Assembly: GCA_024758765.1 (NCBI GenBank)
Contig: CP101406.1
Location: forward strand, 1,922,001 to 1,986,000
DNA from: Mycobacterium sp. SVM_VP21
Lineage (GTDB): Bacteria; Actinomycetota; Actinomycetes; Mycobacteriales; Mycobacteriaceae
Reading direction: 5' to 3'
DNA length: 64,000 nucleotides
Shown: piece after piece, positions 49,801 to 57,474 of the stretch
Layout: each line of letters starts with the position of its first letter
Position numbering within the stretch: position 1 is the stretch's first letter
The notes under the pieces: model-generated
Told to the model about the DNA's origin: nothing
The model's database searches: none
What the model saw: only the letters and a program-made list of their open reading frames with translations
Program-made: the position numbers and the translations under genes

Positions 49801-50624
49801 CACTCGCCGGTGAACTCGGGCTTGCGTTTGCCCATGATGGCGCCGATACCCTCCATCAGGTCTTTGGACGCCAAGAACGCCGAGTTCCACGCCGCGACAT
49901 AGCGCAGGCTGGCCGCCACCCGGTCGGTGCGCTGCTCGTCCAGCACGTCTTTGACCCCGGCCACGGTCAGCGGCGGGTTGGCGGCGATCTCGGTCGCGGT
50001 GGCGTGTGCGGCGGCCAGGCAGGCCTCCGCGTCGGCATAGACGTCGTTGACCAGGCCGATCTTCTCTGCCCGGGCGGCGTCGATGTCCTTGCCGGTCAGC
50101 GCGAGTTCGCGCAGGTGCCCGTCGGACAGGATCAGCGGAAGCCGGGCCAGGCTGCCCACGTCGGCGACGATGGCCAGCTTGACCTCGCGCACGCTGAACT
50201 TGGCGTCGGCCGCGGCGTAGCGGATGTCGACCGCCGAGATCAGGTCGACGCCGCCGCCGATGCACCAGCCCTGGATCGCGGCGATGGTCGGGGTGCGGCA
50301 GTCGGCTACCGCGGTGATCGCCCCCTGCATGCGCTGCAGCTCGCGGTGAAAGTCCGCCCGCGGCCGGGCCAGCGCTCCCTCGGCCAGCATCGGTGTCATG
50401 GTGCCGCCCATCGCGGCCAGATCCAGCCCGTAGCTGAAGTTCTTGCCGGAGCCGGTCAGCACGATCGCCCGCACATCGCGGTCGGCGTCCAACTCGGCGA
50501 AGACCCCCGGGAGCTCCGCCCAGAACGCCGGGCCCATCGCATTGCCCCTGCCCGGCCCGATCAGCGTGACCTGGGCAACGTGGTCTTTGATCTCGACGGT
50601 GACGGATTCATAGGTCTTGGCCAT
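49800..50624 (-). CDS. echA21: Enoyl-CoA hydratase/isomerase family protein, EchA21-like
   Basis: This 274-aa crotonase-fold protein has the same length as EchA21 (Rv3774). The start MAKTYESV at 50624 is chosen for family agreement; the longer frame adds a non-conserved extension. Oxyanion-hole segments: GKNFSYGLDLAAMG and IQGWCIGGGVDLI. Catalytic-type acidic residues lie in AVDIRYAAADAKFSVREVKLA. A likely role is dehydration/isomerisation of unsaturated acyl-CoA. It is the first gene of the minus-strand operon. Its start is 23 bp from the divergent TIGR03086-type gene, so promoters must overlap. Confidence 0.92.
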   Translation of the reverse strand: MAKTYESVTVEIKDHVAQVTLIGPGRGNAMGPAFWAELPGVFAELDADRDVRAIVLTGSGKNFSYGLDLAAMGGTMTPMLAEGALARPRADFHRELQRMQGAITAVADCRTPTIAAIQGWCIGGGVDLISAVDIRYAAADAKFSVREVKLAIVADVGSLARLPLILSDGHLRELALTGKDIDAARAEKIGLVNDVYADAEACLAAAHATATEIAANPPLTVAGVKDVLDEQRTDRVAASLRYVAAWNSAFLASKDLMEGIGAIMGKRKPEFTGE

Positions 50625-50647
50625 ACTCCAGACCGTAGCTTGGACCC

Positions 50648-51223
50648 ATGGCCTCCGATCTGCGACCCGGTCCCGACGCACCCCCTGCCGACGAGCTGGC
50701 CGGCGCCGAAGCCGCCCTTGGGGTGTTGGTCCAGGTGCTGCATCACATCAGCAGCGACGAATTGACCAATCCGACACCGTGCTCGGAATTCGACGTCGCA
50801 CAGCTGACCGAGCATCTGCTGAACTCCATTCATGTCCTGGGTGGCGCGGCCGGTGCCGTGTTTGCCGAAGGCGACACCGCCGAGCCGCCGGAACGGCAGG
50901 TCGTCGCCGCGGCCCGGCCGGCTCTGGACGCCTGGCACGGGCGCGGCCTGCAGGGCACCGTCGCGATCGGCCCCAACGAGCTGCCTGCGACGATGGCGGT
51001 GGGCATTCTGGCGCTCGAATTCCTGGTGCACGCGTGGGACTACGCGACGGCGACGGGCCGCACGGTGCAGGTGGCCGAACCGCTGGCCGAGTACGTGTTG
51101 AGCCTGGCGCACGCGATCATCACACCCGCGGGCCGGGTGCGAGCGGGGTTCGACGCCCCGGTGGACGCCCCCGATTCGGCATCGAGCCTGCATAGGCTGA
51201 TCGCCTTCACCGGACGGTCATAA
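50648..51223 (+). CDS. TIGR03086 family metal-binding protein (DinB/mycothiol-S-transferase-like)
   Basis: This 191-aa protein of the TIGR03086/maleylpyruvate-isomerase N-terminal type corresponds by position and size to Rv3773c. It has the four-helix pattern with TPCSEFDVAQLTEHLLNSIHVLGG (split here: TPCSEFDVAQLTEHLL) near residues 40-60 and LALEFLVHAWDYATATGR near 118-135. The histidines EHLL and VHAWD are candidate metal ligands of the DinB fold. It may be a thiol-dependent (mycothiol) enzyme, but the substrate is unknown. Divergent from echA21. Confidence 0.85.
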   Translation: MASDLRPGPDAPPADELAGAEAALGVLVQVLHHISSDELTNPTPCSEFDVAQLTEHLLNSIHVLGGAAGAVFAEGDTAEPPERQVVAAARPALDAWHGRGLQGTVAIGPNELPATMAVGILALEFLVHAWDYATATGRTVQVAEPLAEYVLSLAHAIITPAGRVRAGFDAPVDAPDSASSLHRLIAFTGRS

Positions 51224-51279
51224 CTTCGCAACCTGCTGGCCAATCCAGCGTCGTTCAAGGTGCCTAGCGTGGGTAGGAC

Positions 51280-52266
51280 ATGGACATTGCCGGATGGTTA
51301 TGGGCATTGACGATCGTCGGCCTACTAGGGCTCCTGGCGTTCGACTTCTTCATGCATGTCCGCAAGGCACACATTCCGACGCTGAAGGAATCCGCGCTCT
51401 GGTCCGCCGGCTACATCGGCGTCGCGGTGCTCTTCGGGGTCGGCGTGTTCGTCTTCGGTGGAGCTGACCCAGGCTCCGAGTACTTCGCCGGCTACGTCAC
51501 CGAGAAGGCGCTCTCGGTCGACAACCTGTTCGTGTTCCTGGTCATCATGGCCAGCTTCCGGGTGCCGCGCGCCGACCAGCAGAAGGTTTTGCTGTTCGGA
51601 ATAGTCATGGCGTTGGCCGCGCGGACCGGCTTCATCTTGCTCGGTGCCGCGCTGATCAACCGTTTCGCCTGGGTTTTCTACTTCTTCGGCCTGCTCCTGC
51701 TGCTGGCGGCGGGCAACATGCTCAAGTCGGGCAGCGCAGGGGAGGCGCACCGAACCCCGGATGTCATCGTCGGGCTGGTGAAGAAGGTGGTGCCCACCAG
51801 CGAGCGCTATGACGGCGACCGGCTGTTTACCCGGATTGACGGGCGCTGGGCGATCACCCCGATGGTGTTGGTGATGCTGGCGATCGCCGGCACCGACGTG
51901 CTCTTCGCGCTCGACTCGATCCCGGCGATCTTCGGCCTGACCCAGAACAGCTATCTCGTGTTCACCGCGACGGCCTTCTCCCTGCTGGGCCTGCGACAGC
52001 TCTACTTCCTGATCGACGGCCTGCTCGACCGGTTGGTGTACCTGTCCTACGGACTGGCGGTGATCCTCGGCTTCATCGGCGTGAAGCTGATCATGCACGC
52101 GATGCACGAAGGGGGCGCCGGTGGCATCGAGATCGGCACCGGACCGTCGCTACTGGTGATCGTCGGCGTGCTCGCGGTCACCGTCGTCGCCTCACTGCGG
52201 CACCATCGGGAGGCACCGGACGCAACCCGGAGCAAGACCGAGCCCGAGCTTGTACTGCACCGCTGA
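51280..52266 (+). CDS. TerC/Alx family integral membrane protein
   Basis: This 328-aa membrane protein has about eight to nine hydrophobic segments and the TerC signature acidic motifs: FAGYVTEKALSVDNLFVF near residues 69-86 and AIAGTDVLFALDSIPAIF near 204-221. These paired E-K-x-L-S-x-D-N and D-x-x-F-A-x-D-S-I-P motifs are typical for manganese/tellurium-related TerC exporters. The C-terminus is hydrophilic (HHREAPDATRSKTEPE). No yybP-ykoY riboswitch is recognisable in the 56-bp upstream gap. It converges with the DUF4334 gene (12 bp between stops). Confidence 0.93.
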   Translation: MDIAGWLWALTIVGLLGLLAFDFFMHVRKAHIPTLKESALWSAGYIGVAVLFGVGVFVFGGADPGSEYFAGYVTEKALSVDNLFVFLVIMASFRVPRADQQKVLLFGIVMALAARTGFILLGAALINRFAWVFYFFGLLLLLAAGNMLKSGSAGEAHRTPDVIVGLVKKVVPTSERYDGDRLFTRIDGRWAITPMVLVMLAIAGTDVLFALDSIPAIFGLTQNSYLVFTATAFSLLGLRQLYFLIDGLLDRLVYLSYGLAVILGFIGVKLIMHAMHEGGAGGIEIGTGPSLLVIVGVLAVTVVASLRHHREAPDATRSKTEPELVLHR

Positions 52267-52278
52267 TCGCAGCGACGG

Positions 52279-52749
52279 CTACACCCGCTCGAGATAGAAG
52301 TAGAAGTACCGGCCGTTGTCCAACACTCCGGCTTTGCCGTTCATGATGCCCAGCACGGTGTTGTCGTCGACCCGCTTGAAGTGGTCATGGGTGGGCTGAC
52401 CGTCGTAGACCATGGTCGCGACTACCTCGCCGCGGAACTCCTCGGCCCACAGGCTCGCCTCGCCCTTACCGAGTTGGGTGTTGGAGAACTTGTTGCCGTC
52501 TTCGTCCAGGCACACCAGCGGCTGCACGTCGGTGATCGAGTTGAACGTCTTGCCGAACCAGCGGGCCTTCTCCAAGAGGCCGTTCATCTTGTGGCCGGTG
52601 ACGAACTCCCCGCCGCGCCATTCGCCGATCATCTGCTCGACAGTGGCCGGCGGCAGCGTCGTCCAGAACTCGTCGATCTCGGCGTCGGGGATCTGGTCGG
52701 TGCGCTCCTTGAGCGCATTGAACGTCTTGCGGGCCAGCTCGTCATTCAT
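52279..52749 (-). CDS. GXWXG / DUF4334 domain protein
   Basis: This 156-aa cytosolic protein has the GXWXG motif GEWRGGEF (about residues 42-49), followed by WFGKTFNSITDVQPLV and C-terminal DUF4334 features: MVYDGQPTHDHFKRVDD and NGRYFYFYLERV. The family's biochemical role is not established. ATG 52749 has AAAGGA upstream. Directly upstream are two GTGAA...TTCAC palindromes, suggesting TetR-like control. It follows SRPBCC and hisC2/pat genes on the same strand, with a 98-bp gap. Confidence 0.85.
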   Translation of the reverse strand: MNDELARKTFNALKERTDQIPDAEIDEFWTTLPPATVEQMIGEWRGGEFVTGHKMNGLLEKARWFGKTFNSITDVQPLVCLDEDGNKFSNTQLGKGEASLWAEEFRGEVVATMVYDGQPTHDHFKRVDDNTVLGIMNGKAGVLDNGRYFYFYLERV

Positions 52750-52779
52750 GGTGCAAATCCTTTGGTTTTGTCGCCGAAC

Positions 52780-52826
52780 GTGAAGTTAGCTTCACAAGCG
52801 CCGGTCGAGTGTGAAGCTGATTTCAC
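52780..52826. promoter_or_regulatory. Two operator-like palindromes before the DUF4334 gene
   Basis: GTGAAGTTAGCTTCAC (52780-52795) and GTGAAGCTGATTTCAC (52811-52826) are two copies of one palindromic motif, 31 bp apart, about three helical turns. They begin 31 bp upstream of the DUF4334 start. The spacing would let two dimers bind on the same DNA face. The regulator is not in the immediate neighbourhood. Confidence 0.65.
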
Positions 52827-52847
52827 GCTCGGCCTGAAGGGAAAGGC

Positions 52848-53261
52848 TCAGGCGGCCTTGTTCACGGCCCGCTTGAGGCCGAACAGCAGGCCTTGCGCCA
52901 GCACCGCGGCGACCCCGGGCAGGCGGTTGTCGGCGCTGACGGTGTAGCTGATCTCCGTGCCGGCGTCTGTCGACCGCAGGGCCACGTCGCCGACGTAGTT
53001 GCGAAACGGGATGCCTGAGACGCCCCGATAGCTCAGTCGCTGATCCGGCTCGAACGCGATGATCTCCTCCACCAGCGGCGCCATGCCCGGCACCGCCTGG
53101 ATGCGACGCTGGGCGCCGACGCCGTTGGGCTCGGGTGTTCCCGGCCGGATCACGGTGATCTTCAGTCCGGGGGCCCAGCTGGACATGCCCTCGTAGTCGG
53201 AGAGCACCGCCCACACCTGAGCCGCAGATGCGGCGACGGTGGCAGTCGCAGTCGCGTGCAT
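52848..53261 (-). CDS. SRPBCC family protein (polyketide cyclase/dehydrase-like)
   Basis: This 137-aa START-like fold protein begins ATATATVAASAAQVWAVLSDYEG (ATATVAASAAQVWAVLSDYE in short), includes WAPGLKITVI, and ends in the long hydrophobic C-terminal helix GVAAVLAQGLLFGLKRAVNKAA. Such proteins bind hydrophobic ligands in a deep cavity, and catalytic residues are not conserved in the family. ATG 53261 is preceded by GAGGAGG. It is 12 bp downstream of hisC2/pat on the same strand, so co-transcribed. Ligand unknown. Confidence 0.88.
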   Translation of the reverse strand: MHATATATVAASAAQVWAVLSDYEGMSSWAPGLKITVIRPGTPEPNGVGAQRRIQAVPGMAPLVEEIIAFEPDQRLSYRGVSGIPFRNYVGDVALRSTDAGTEISYTVSADNRLPGVAAVLAQGLLFGLKRAVNKAA

Positions 53262-53273
53262 TTCAGTTCCTCC

Positions 53274-54320
53274 TCAGCGGTACGTCTGTGCGAACCGTAA
53301 CAGCGCGTCGTTCTCTTCCGGCGCGCCGATGGTCACCCGCACTCCGTCTTGCCCGTAGGGGCGGACCACGATGCGGGCCGACGCGGCAGCGGCTACGAAG
53401 TCGGCGGTGCGCTCGGCCAGCGGCAGCCACACGAAGTTGGACTGCGAATCCGGCAGCTCGAATCCGGCGTCACGCAGTGCAGCGGAGACCCGGGCCCGCT
53501 CGGCGACCACCGTGTCGGTGCGGGCCATCAGCTCCTCGGCGGCGTCCAGGGAGGCGATTCCGGCGACCTGCGCCACGCTCGACACCGTGAAGGGTACGTA
53601 GACCTTGCCCAGTGCGGTAATGATCTCCGGATCGCCGACCGCGTAACCCAGGCGCAGTCCGGCCAGCCCGTAGGCTTTTGAAAACGTGCGCAGCACAACC
53701 ACATTCCGGTGGCGCCGCACCAGTCCCAGGCTGTCGGGCAGCAGGCCGTCGCGGATGTACTCCACATAGGCCTCGTCGATGGCGATCAGGATGTGCGGTG
53801 GCACCGCGGCGACGAACCGCTCGAGCGCGTGGGGGTCGACGACGGTGGACGTCGGATTGTTCGGGTTGCAGACGAAGATCAGCCGGGTGCGCTCGGTGAT
53901 GGCGGCCAGCATCGCGTCCAGGTCGTAGGTGTGCTCGCGCAGCGGCACCTGCACCGGCACCGCGCCGGCGGTGCGTACCTGCAGCGGGTAGATCTCGAAG
54001 CTGCGCCAGCCGAACACCACCTCATCGCCGGCTCCGGCACTGATCTGGATGAGCTGCTGGCACAGGCTCACCGAGCCGCAACCGGCCGCCACGTGCTCTC
54101 GGCTGAACCCGACGTGCTCGGCGAGCCGGGCCCGCAGCGCGGCGTAGCCGTTGTCCGGGTAGCGGTTGGTGGTGGCCAGGGCGGCTTCGACGGCTTTGGC
54201 CACGCTGGGCAACGGCGGGAACACCGTCTCGTTGCTGGCGAGTTTGATCGATCCGGGGACCGTCTTACCCTCGACGTAGGCTGGCAGCGCGGCGATCTCC
54301 GGGCGCAGTCGGGCGGTCAC
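53274..54320 (-). CDS. pat: Aromatic amino acid / histidinol-phosphate aminotransferase (HisC2/Pat)
   Basis: This 348-aa class I/II PLP aminotransferase has the pyridoxal lysine in FSKAYGLAGLRLGY (Lys215 counted from the GTG start), with SNETVF at the N-terminus, NPNNPT in the middle and IDEAYVEY. GTG 54320 (VTARLRPEIAALPAYV) is chosen because the M. tuberculosis homologue HisC2/Pat (Rv3772, 353 aa) begins equivalently. That homologue acts on aromatic amino acids, so phenylalanine/tyrosine transamination is the best guess. The histidinol phosphate role is normally served by HisC1 elsewhere. Neighbour order agrees with Rv3772-Rv3777. Confidence 0.9.
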   Translation of the reverse strand: MTARLRPEIAALPAYVEGKTVPGSIKLASNETVFPPLPSVAKAVEAALATTNRYPDNGYAALRARLAEHVGFSREHVAAGCGSVSLCQQLIQISAGAGDEVVFGWRSFEIYPLQVRTAGAVPVQVPLREHTYDLDAMLAAITERTRLIFVCNPNNPTSTVVDPHALERFVAAVPPHILIAIDEAYVEYIRDGLLPDSLGLVRRHRNVVVLRTFSKAYGLAGLRLGYAVGDPEIITALGKVYVPFTVSSVAQVAGIASLDAAEELMARTDTVVAERARVSAALRDAGFELPDSQSNFVWLPLAERTADFVAAAASARIVVRPYGQDGVRVTIGAPEENDALLRFAQTYR

Positions 54321-54418
54321 GGACCACAGCATATGTGGGTCGTTGACGCCCAACTTCGCCGCACTAACCCCGCGGTTTCAGAACTGGGGGAGTGATCCGG
54401 TACCCTCAACGAGTTCGA

Positions 54419-54507
54419 GGAGGCGTGCCAGAGCGGCCGAATGGGACTCACTGCTAATGAGTTGTCCCCTTTACGGGGGACCGGAGGTTCAAATCCTCTC
54501 GCCTCCG
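54419..54507 (+). tRNA. tRNA-Ser (anticodon GCT)
   Basis: This 89-nt class II tRNA has acceptor stem GGAGGCG/CGCCTCC (54419-54425 with 54500-54506) and discriminator G. The anticodon stem is ACTCA/TGAGT with loop CTGCTAA, so GCT reads AGC. The long variable arm GTCCCC...GGGGGAC fits serine tRNA. It lies in front of a tRNA-Arg and next to hisC2/pat, as in M. tuberculosis. Confidence 0.95.
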
Positions 54508-54544
54508 CAACGGCCGGGCTTGCTCGACCGACAACTGAAGACAG

Positions 54545-54617
54545 GCGCCCGTAGCTCAACGGATAGAGCATCTGACTACGGATCAGAAGGTTGGGGGTTC
54601 GAATCCCTTCGGGCGCA
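54545..54617 (+). tRNA. tRNA-Arg (anticodon ACG)
   Basis: This 73-nt tRNA has acceptor stem GCGCCCG/CGGGCGC (54545-54551 with 54610-54616) and discriminator A. The anticodon stem is TCTGA/TCAGA with loop CTACGGA, so the anticodon is ACG (inosine-modified in bacteria, reading CGU/CGC/CGA). It is 37 bp after tRNA-Ser on the same strand, probably co-transcribed. Confidence 0.95.
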
Positions 54618-54639
54618 CATTTTTCATCGGTGACAGATT

Positions 54640-54670
54640 GCCCCGGCTACGGCCGGGGCTTTTCTGTTTG
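54640..54670 (+). terminator. Intrinsic terminator after tRNA-Arg
   Basis: The stem GCCCCGGC (54640-54647) / GCCGGGGC (54652-54659), loop TACG, is followed by TTTTCTGTTT. A textbook rho-independent terminator for the tRNA unit. Confidence 0.9.
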
Positions 54671-54711
54671 ATGGGCCGGATGTGGCCGATCCGGACACCA
54701 AATCTCTCTAA

Positions 54712-54730
54712 TTAGGCTAGCCTTACCTTC
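54712..54730. promoter_or_regulatory. IdeR-like iron box
   Basis: TTAGGCTAGCCTTACCTTC fits the degenerate mycobacterial IdeR consensus TWAGGTTAGSCTWACCTWA at 17 of 19 positions by hand count. It lies about 70 bp before the blaI-like start, in the position of a promoter. This suggests iron-dependent repression of that gene; no other gene follows in a suitable direction. Confidence 0.65.
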
Positions 54731-54799
54731 ATTGGATATCTTCGTGTTCCGCTCGTGATTGGCGAAGACGGCTGCGATCGCCGCGGGAGGTTATGGGTT

Positions 54800-55167
54800 G
54801 TGGCTGCGCGCATTGGGTTGGGTGATCTCGAACGCACGGTCATGGAATGCCTGTGGTCGGCGTCGGGGCGTTGACCGTCCGCGAGGTTCACGCGTCGGTG
54901 GCCGTGAAGCGAAACCTGGCCTACACCACGATCATGACTGTGCTGCAACGACTTGCGAAGAAGAACCTGGTGGTCCAGTGGCGTGACGATCGCGCCCACC
55001 GGTATGTACCGACGCAGGGCCGTGCCGAGTTGGTCGCCGACCTGATGTCTTATGCGCTCGATCAGGTTGCCGATTCCTGCGGGCGCGAGGCGGCGTTGAT
55101 GCACTTCGTCGAACGCGTCGGCGCCGACGAAGCCGCAGCGCTCAGACGAGCGTTGGCTGAACTCTGA
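54800..55167 (+). pseudogene. BlaI/MecI/CopY-family regulator, frameshifted
   Basis: The N-terminal frame from GTG 54800 (GGGAGG upstream at 54784-54789) reads VAARIGLGDLERTVMECLW and then stops at TGA 54872. The C-terminal frame, one base off, reads ALTVREVHASVAVKRNLAYTT, IMTVLQRLAKKNLVVQWRD and on to 55167. Together they make a normal BlaI winged-helix repressor of about 123 aa. The junction is the GGGG run at 54865-54868; one additional G would restore frame (SASGALTVREV). Either the gene is recently broken, or the assembly is short by one base in a homopolymer. An internal start at ATG 54847 would give only the C-terminal 106 aa, lacking the first helix. No BlaR-type metalloprotease partner is adjacent. 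Confidence 0.8.
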
Positions 55168-55221
55168 TCTGCTGCGACCCCACGACGGACAGGCCCACAC
55201 GGGGACCATGCCAGGATGCCC

Positions 55222-55947
55222 TCACCGCTGGGTCAAGGGATCCGGCGAGAACCAGGCTTGCTTCGCCTGCCAGGACTTGGCCAATCCGTAGGCGAAGATG
55301 CCCACCGACAGGCAGATGCAGGCCCAGATCGCCGGGCCGGCGTAGCCGCGGGCCCAGATCGAGCAGACCGCAATCAGGCAGGCCCCCACCGCGAATACCA
55401 TCGAGACCAGGTACAGCTTGATAGTCGTCCTGGCCCGTGGATCGTTTCGGAGGGCCAGCATCAGCCGCCCGACGTAGCCGCTCAAGTACAGCACCAAGAC
55501 GCACACCGTCACCTCGTAGGCCGTCAGCCAGAAGTCGCCGGTCAGGCCGGCGAACGTGTCTGGCTCGAAGCCCCGTGCGCTCATCGCGTAGGTCACCACC
55601 ATCACGACGACATTCAGTCCCACCGGTATCTGGAGATGCTTACGCATGATCGGTGGCACCTGATCGGGATCTGCGAGGCGAACCAGCATGTGGTAGATGT
55701 TCGCCAGCACCGCCACGATCAGGAACATGTTGCCCAGCAGCTGCTGGGCGTTCCACACGCCCAAATAGCCATGTAGCCGCGGCCCCAGCGAATCGCCGGC
55801 CCAAGGGGACAGCAACACCAACGCGCAGCCCTCCATCGCGATGGCAAAGGTGGCGGCGGCCTCCCAGCGTGACCACCACGTGTCGCGGCGAACCCACAGG
55901 CTGTACAAGACCACACCGAGTGTGATGACGATGAATAGGGAAATCAT
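55222..55947 (-). CDS. Seven-TM membrane protein, tandem paralogue 3
   Basis: This 241-aa integral membrane protein has seven predicted hydrophobic segments and family blocks LYSLWVRRDTWWSRWE after helix 1, SPWAGDSLGP, NIYHMLVRLADPDQV, LYLSGYVGRLML, RNDPRARTTIKLYLVS and GIFAYGLAKSWQAKQAWF. I do not recognise a characterised family. It is the last of three tandem paralogues in one operon headed by a small HTH gene. Its ATG overlaps the stop of the preceding gene (ATGA). The third transmembrane segment has Asn where both paralogues have His (GH in helix 3). Function unknown. Confidence 0.8.
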   Translation of the reverse strand: MISLFIVITLGVVLYSLWVRRDTWWSRWEAAATFAIAMEGCALVLLSPWAGDSLGPRLHGYLGVWNAQQLLGNMFLIVAVLANIYHMLVRLADPDQVPPIMRKHLQIPVGLNVVVMVVTYAMSARGFEPDTFAGLTGDFWLTAYEVTVCVLVLYLSGYVGRLMLALRNDPRARTTIKLYLVSMVFAVGACLIAVCSIWARGYAGPAIWACICLSVGIFAYGLAKSWQAKQAWFSPDPLTQR

Positions 55948-56681
55948 TGCGCGCCGATCACCTTACCGTCACCGGAGGTAAACCAAGCGCTTTTCGCCTT
56001 CCAGGATTGCGCGGACCCGTAGGCGAACGTGCCCACCGCCAAACAGATGCACAGCCAGATCCCGGGGCTGGCGTTGTCACCGTCGACCCAGGTCGAACCG
56101 ACCACGATCAGACATGCCGCAGTGGCGAACGCCATCGAAACCAGGTAGAGGTCAATAGTGGGCTTGGCGCGCGGATCATGTCGCAGCGTCAGCATCAGCC
56201 GGCTGACGTAGCCGCTGAGGTAGATCACCAGCGCGCAGCCGACAAGCTGGTACAGCTCCATCCAGGCGTCGGTCCTGGGTGCGGCAAACGCATCAGGTTG
56301 GTAGTCCTGGTCGGAACGTAGGTAGGCCGGCACCATCACGGCGATGCCTAACCAGATCGGGATCATGAGCTGGCGGCGCATGATGAACCGCACTTGATCG
56401 GGGTCGGCCAGACGCACCAGCATGTGATTGATGTTCGCCGTGACGGCCACGATCAGGCAGAGGTGGCCGATCAGCTGTTGAACGTTCCACACCCCGAGGC
56501 CGTTGTGCAGCACCGGGCCGATCTTGGCTCCGGCCCAGGGCGACATCAGAAGCAGCGCACAGGCTTCCAATGCCAACGCGAAGGTGGCGGCGCTCTCCCA
56601 GCGCGTCCACCAGGTGTCGCGGCGAACCCAGAGGCTATAGGCGACGACTGCCAATGTGGTGACAATGATTCCCGAGGTCAT
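55944..56681 (-). CDS. Seven-TM membrane protein, tandem paralogue 2
   Basis: This 245-aa seven-TM protein shares with its neighbours SLWVRRDTWWTRWE, MSPWAGAKIGPVLH, WNVQQLIGHLCLIVAV, NINHMLVRLADPDQVR, YLSGYVSRLML, RHDPRAKPTIDLYLVS and SAQSWKAKSAWF. The recurring cytoplasmic-side R-R-D-T-W-W and DPRA motifs suggest one conserved fold. Its stop overlaps the start of paralogue 3, and it begins 9 bp after paralogue 1. Family not recognised; no enzymatic motif seen. Confidence 0.8.
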   Translation of the reverse strand: MTSGIIVTTLAVVAYSLWVRRDTWWTRWESAATFALALEACALLLMSPWAGAKIGPVLHNGLGVWNVQQLIGHLCLIVAVTANINHMLVRLADPDQVRFIMRRQLMIPIWLGIAVMVPAYLRSDQDYQPDAFAAPRTDAWMELYQLVGCALVIYLSGYVSRLMLTLRHDPRAKPTIDLYLVSMAFATAACLIVVGSTWVDGDNASPGIWLCICLAVGTFAYGSAQSWKAKSAWFTSGDGKVIGAQ

Positions 56682-56690
56682 CGAGTGCCC

Positions 56691-57446
56691 TCACGACAGG
56701 GCTTGCGGTGGATTCTGCTCCGCAACCGGACGATCACTGTTGGTGAACCACGCGGCTTTGGCCTGCCAGGAACGGGCCGAGCCGTAGGCGAAGATCCCCA
56801 CGGAAATACACGCGCACAGCCAAATCAGCGGGCTGACATCGGCTTTGGACCAGGCATTGCTCAAAAGTGCCATGATGGCCGCCACCGCGAAGGTTGTCGA
56901 GGCCGTGTAGAGCTCGACGGTCTCTTTGGCGCGTGGATCGGAGCGCAGCATCGATAGCACCCGCGTCGCGTAGCCGGACAGGTAGATCAGCATCAGGGAC
57001 AGCAGCACCCAGTAGGCGCGCGCCCAGGCACCGCCGCCCCCGAGCGATGAGAAACCGTCCGGTCGATAGCCGGCGTCGGCGACGACGAACACTGCCACCA
57101 TCGCCACCACGCCGGCCTGTAGGGGCAACTGCACGTGCAGACGGAACAGCGGGCGGACTTGGTCGAAGTCGGCCAGGCGTGCCAGCACGTGGTAGATGTT
57201 GGCCGCGATGGCGACGACGAAGCAGATGTGACCGGCCAGCTGCTGGATGTTCCATATCCGCGTGACATGGTGCAGTACCGGCCCCAGGTTTTCGGCAGCC
57301 CATGGCGACATCAGTACGAGCGCGAGGGTCTCCAGTGCGATCGCCACGGTGATACCGATCTCCCACCGCGACCACCACGTATCGCGGCGCACCCACAGGG
57401 TGTACAGCGCCACCGGCACGGTGGCAGCAATTAGCGCCGACGTCAT
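56691..57446 (-). CDS. Seven-TM membrane protein, tandem paralogue 1
   Basis: This 251-aa seven-TM protein is the first of three tandem paralogues. Helices lie roughly at residues 4-20, 32-52, 72-92, 112-130, 144-168, 186-204 and 210-230. Family blocks: LWVRRDTWWSRWE, LMSPWAAENLGP, IQQLAGHICFVVAIAANIYH, YLSGYATRVLSMLRSDPRA and GIFAYGSARSWQAKAAWF. It starts 28 bp after the small HTH gene, so it is in the same operon. Function unknown; possibly a transporter or signalling scaffold, but nothing in the sequence decides this. Confidence 0.8.
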   Translation of the reverse strand: MTSALIAATVPVALYTLWVRRDTWWSRWEIGITVAIALETLALVLMSPWAAENLGPVLHHVTRIWNIQQLAGHICFVVAIAANIYHVLARLADFDQVRPLFRLHVQLPLQAGVVAMVAVFVVADAGYRPDGFSSLGGGGAWARAYWVLLSLMLIYLSGYATRVLSMLRSDPRAKETVELYTASTTFAVAAIMALLSNAWSKADVSPLIWLCACISVGIFAYGSARSWQAKAAWFTNSDRPVAEQNPPQALS

Positions 57447-57474
57447 GCGTCGACGGTACTTCCTAGCGGTCCGG

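Noticed and set aside
51224..51279. Manganese riboswitch ahead of terC
   Set aside because: The gap is only 56 bp and lacks the conserved loops of yybP-ykoY elements.
54759..54986. 75-codon plus-strand frame before the blaI-like gene
   Set aside because: It is the third frame through the blaI-like gene; the peptide is unlike any family, while the frameshifted reading gives a normal BlaI.
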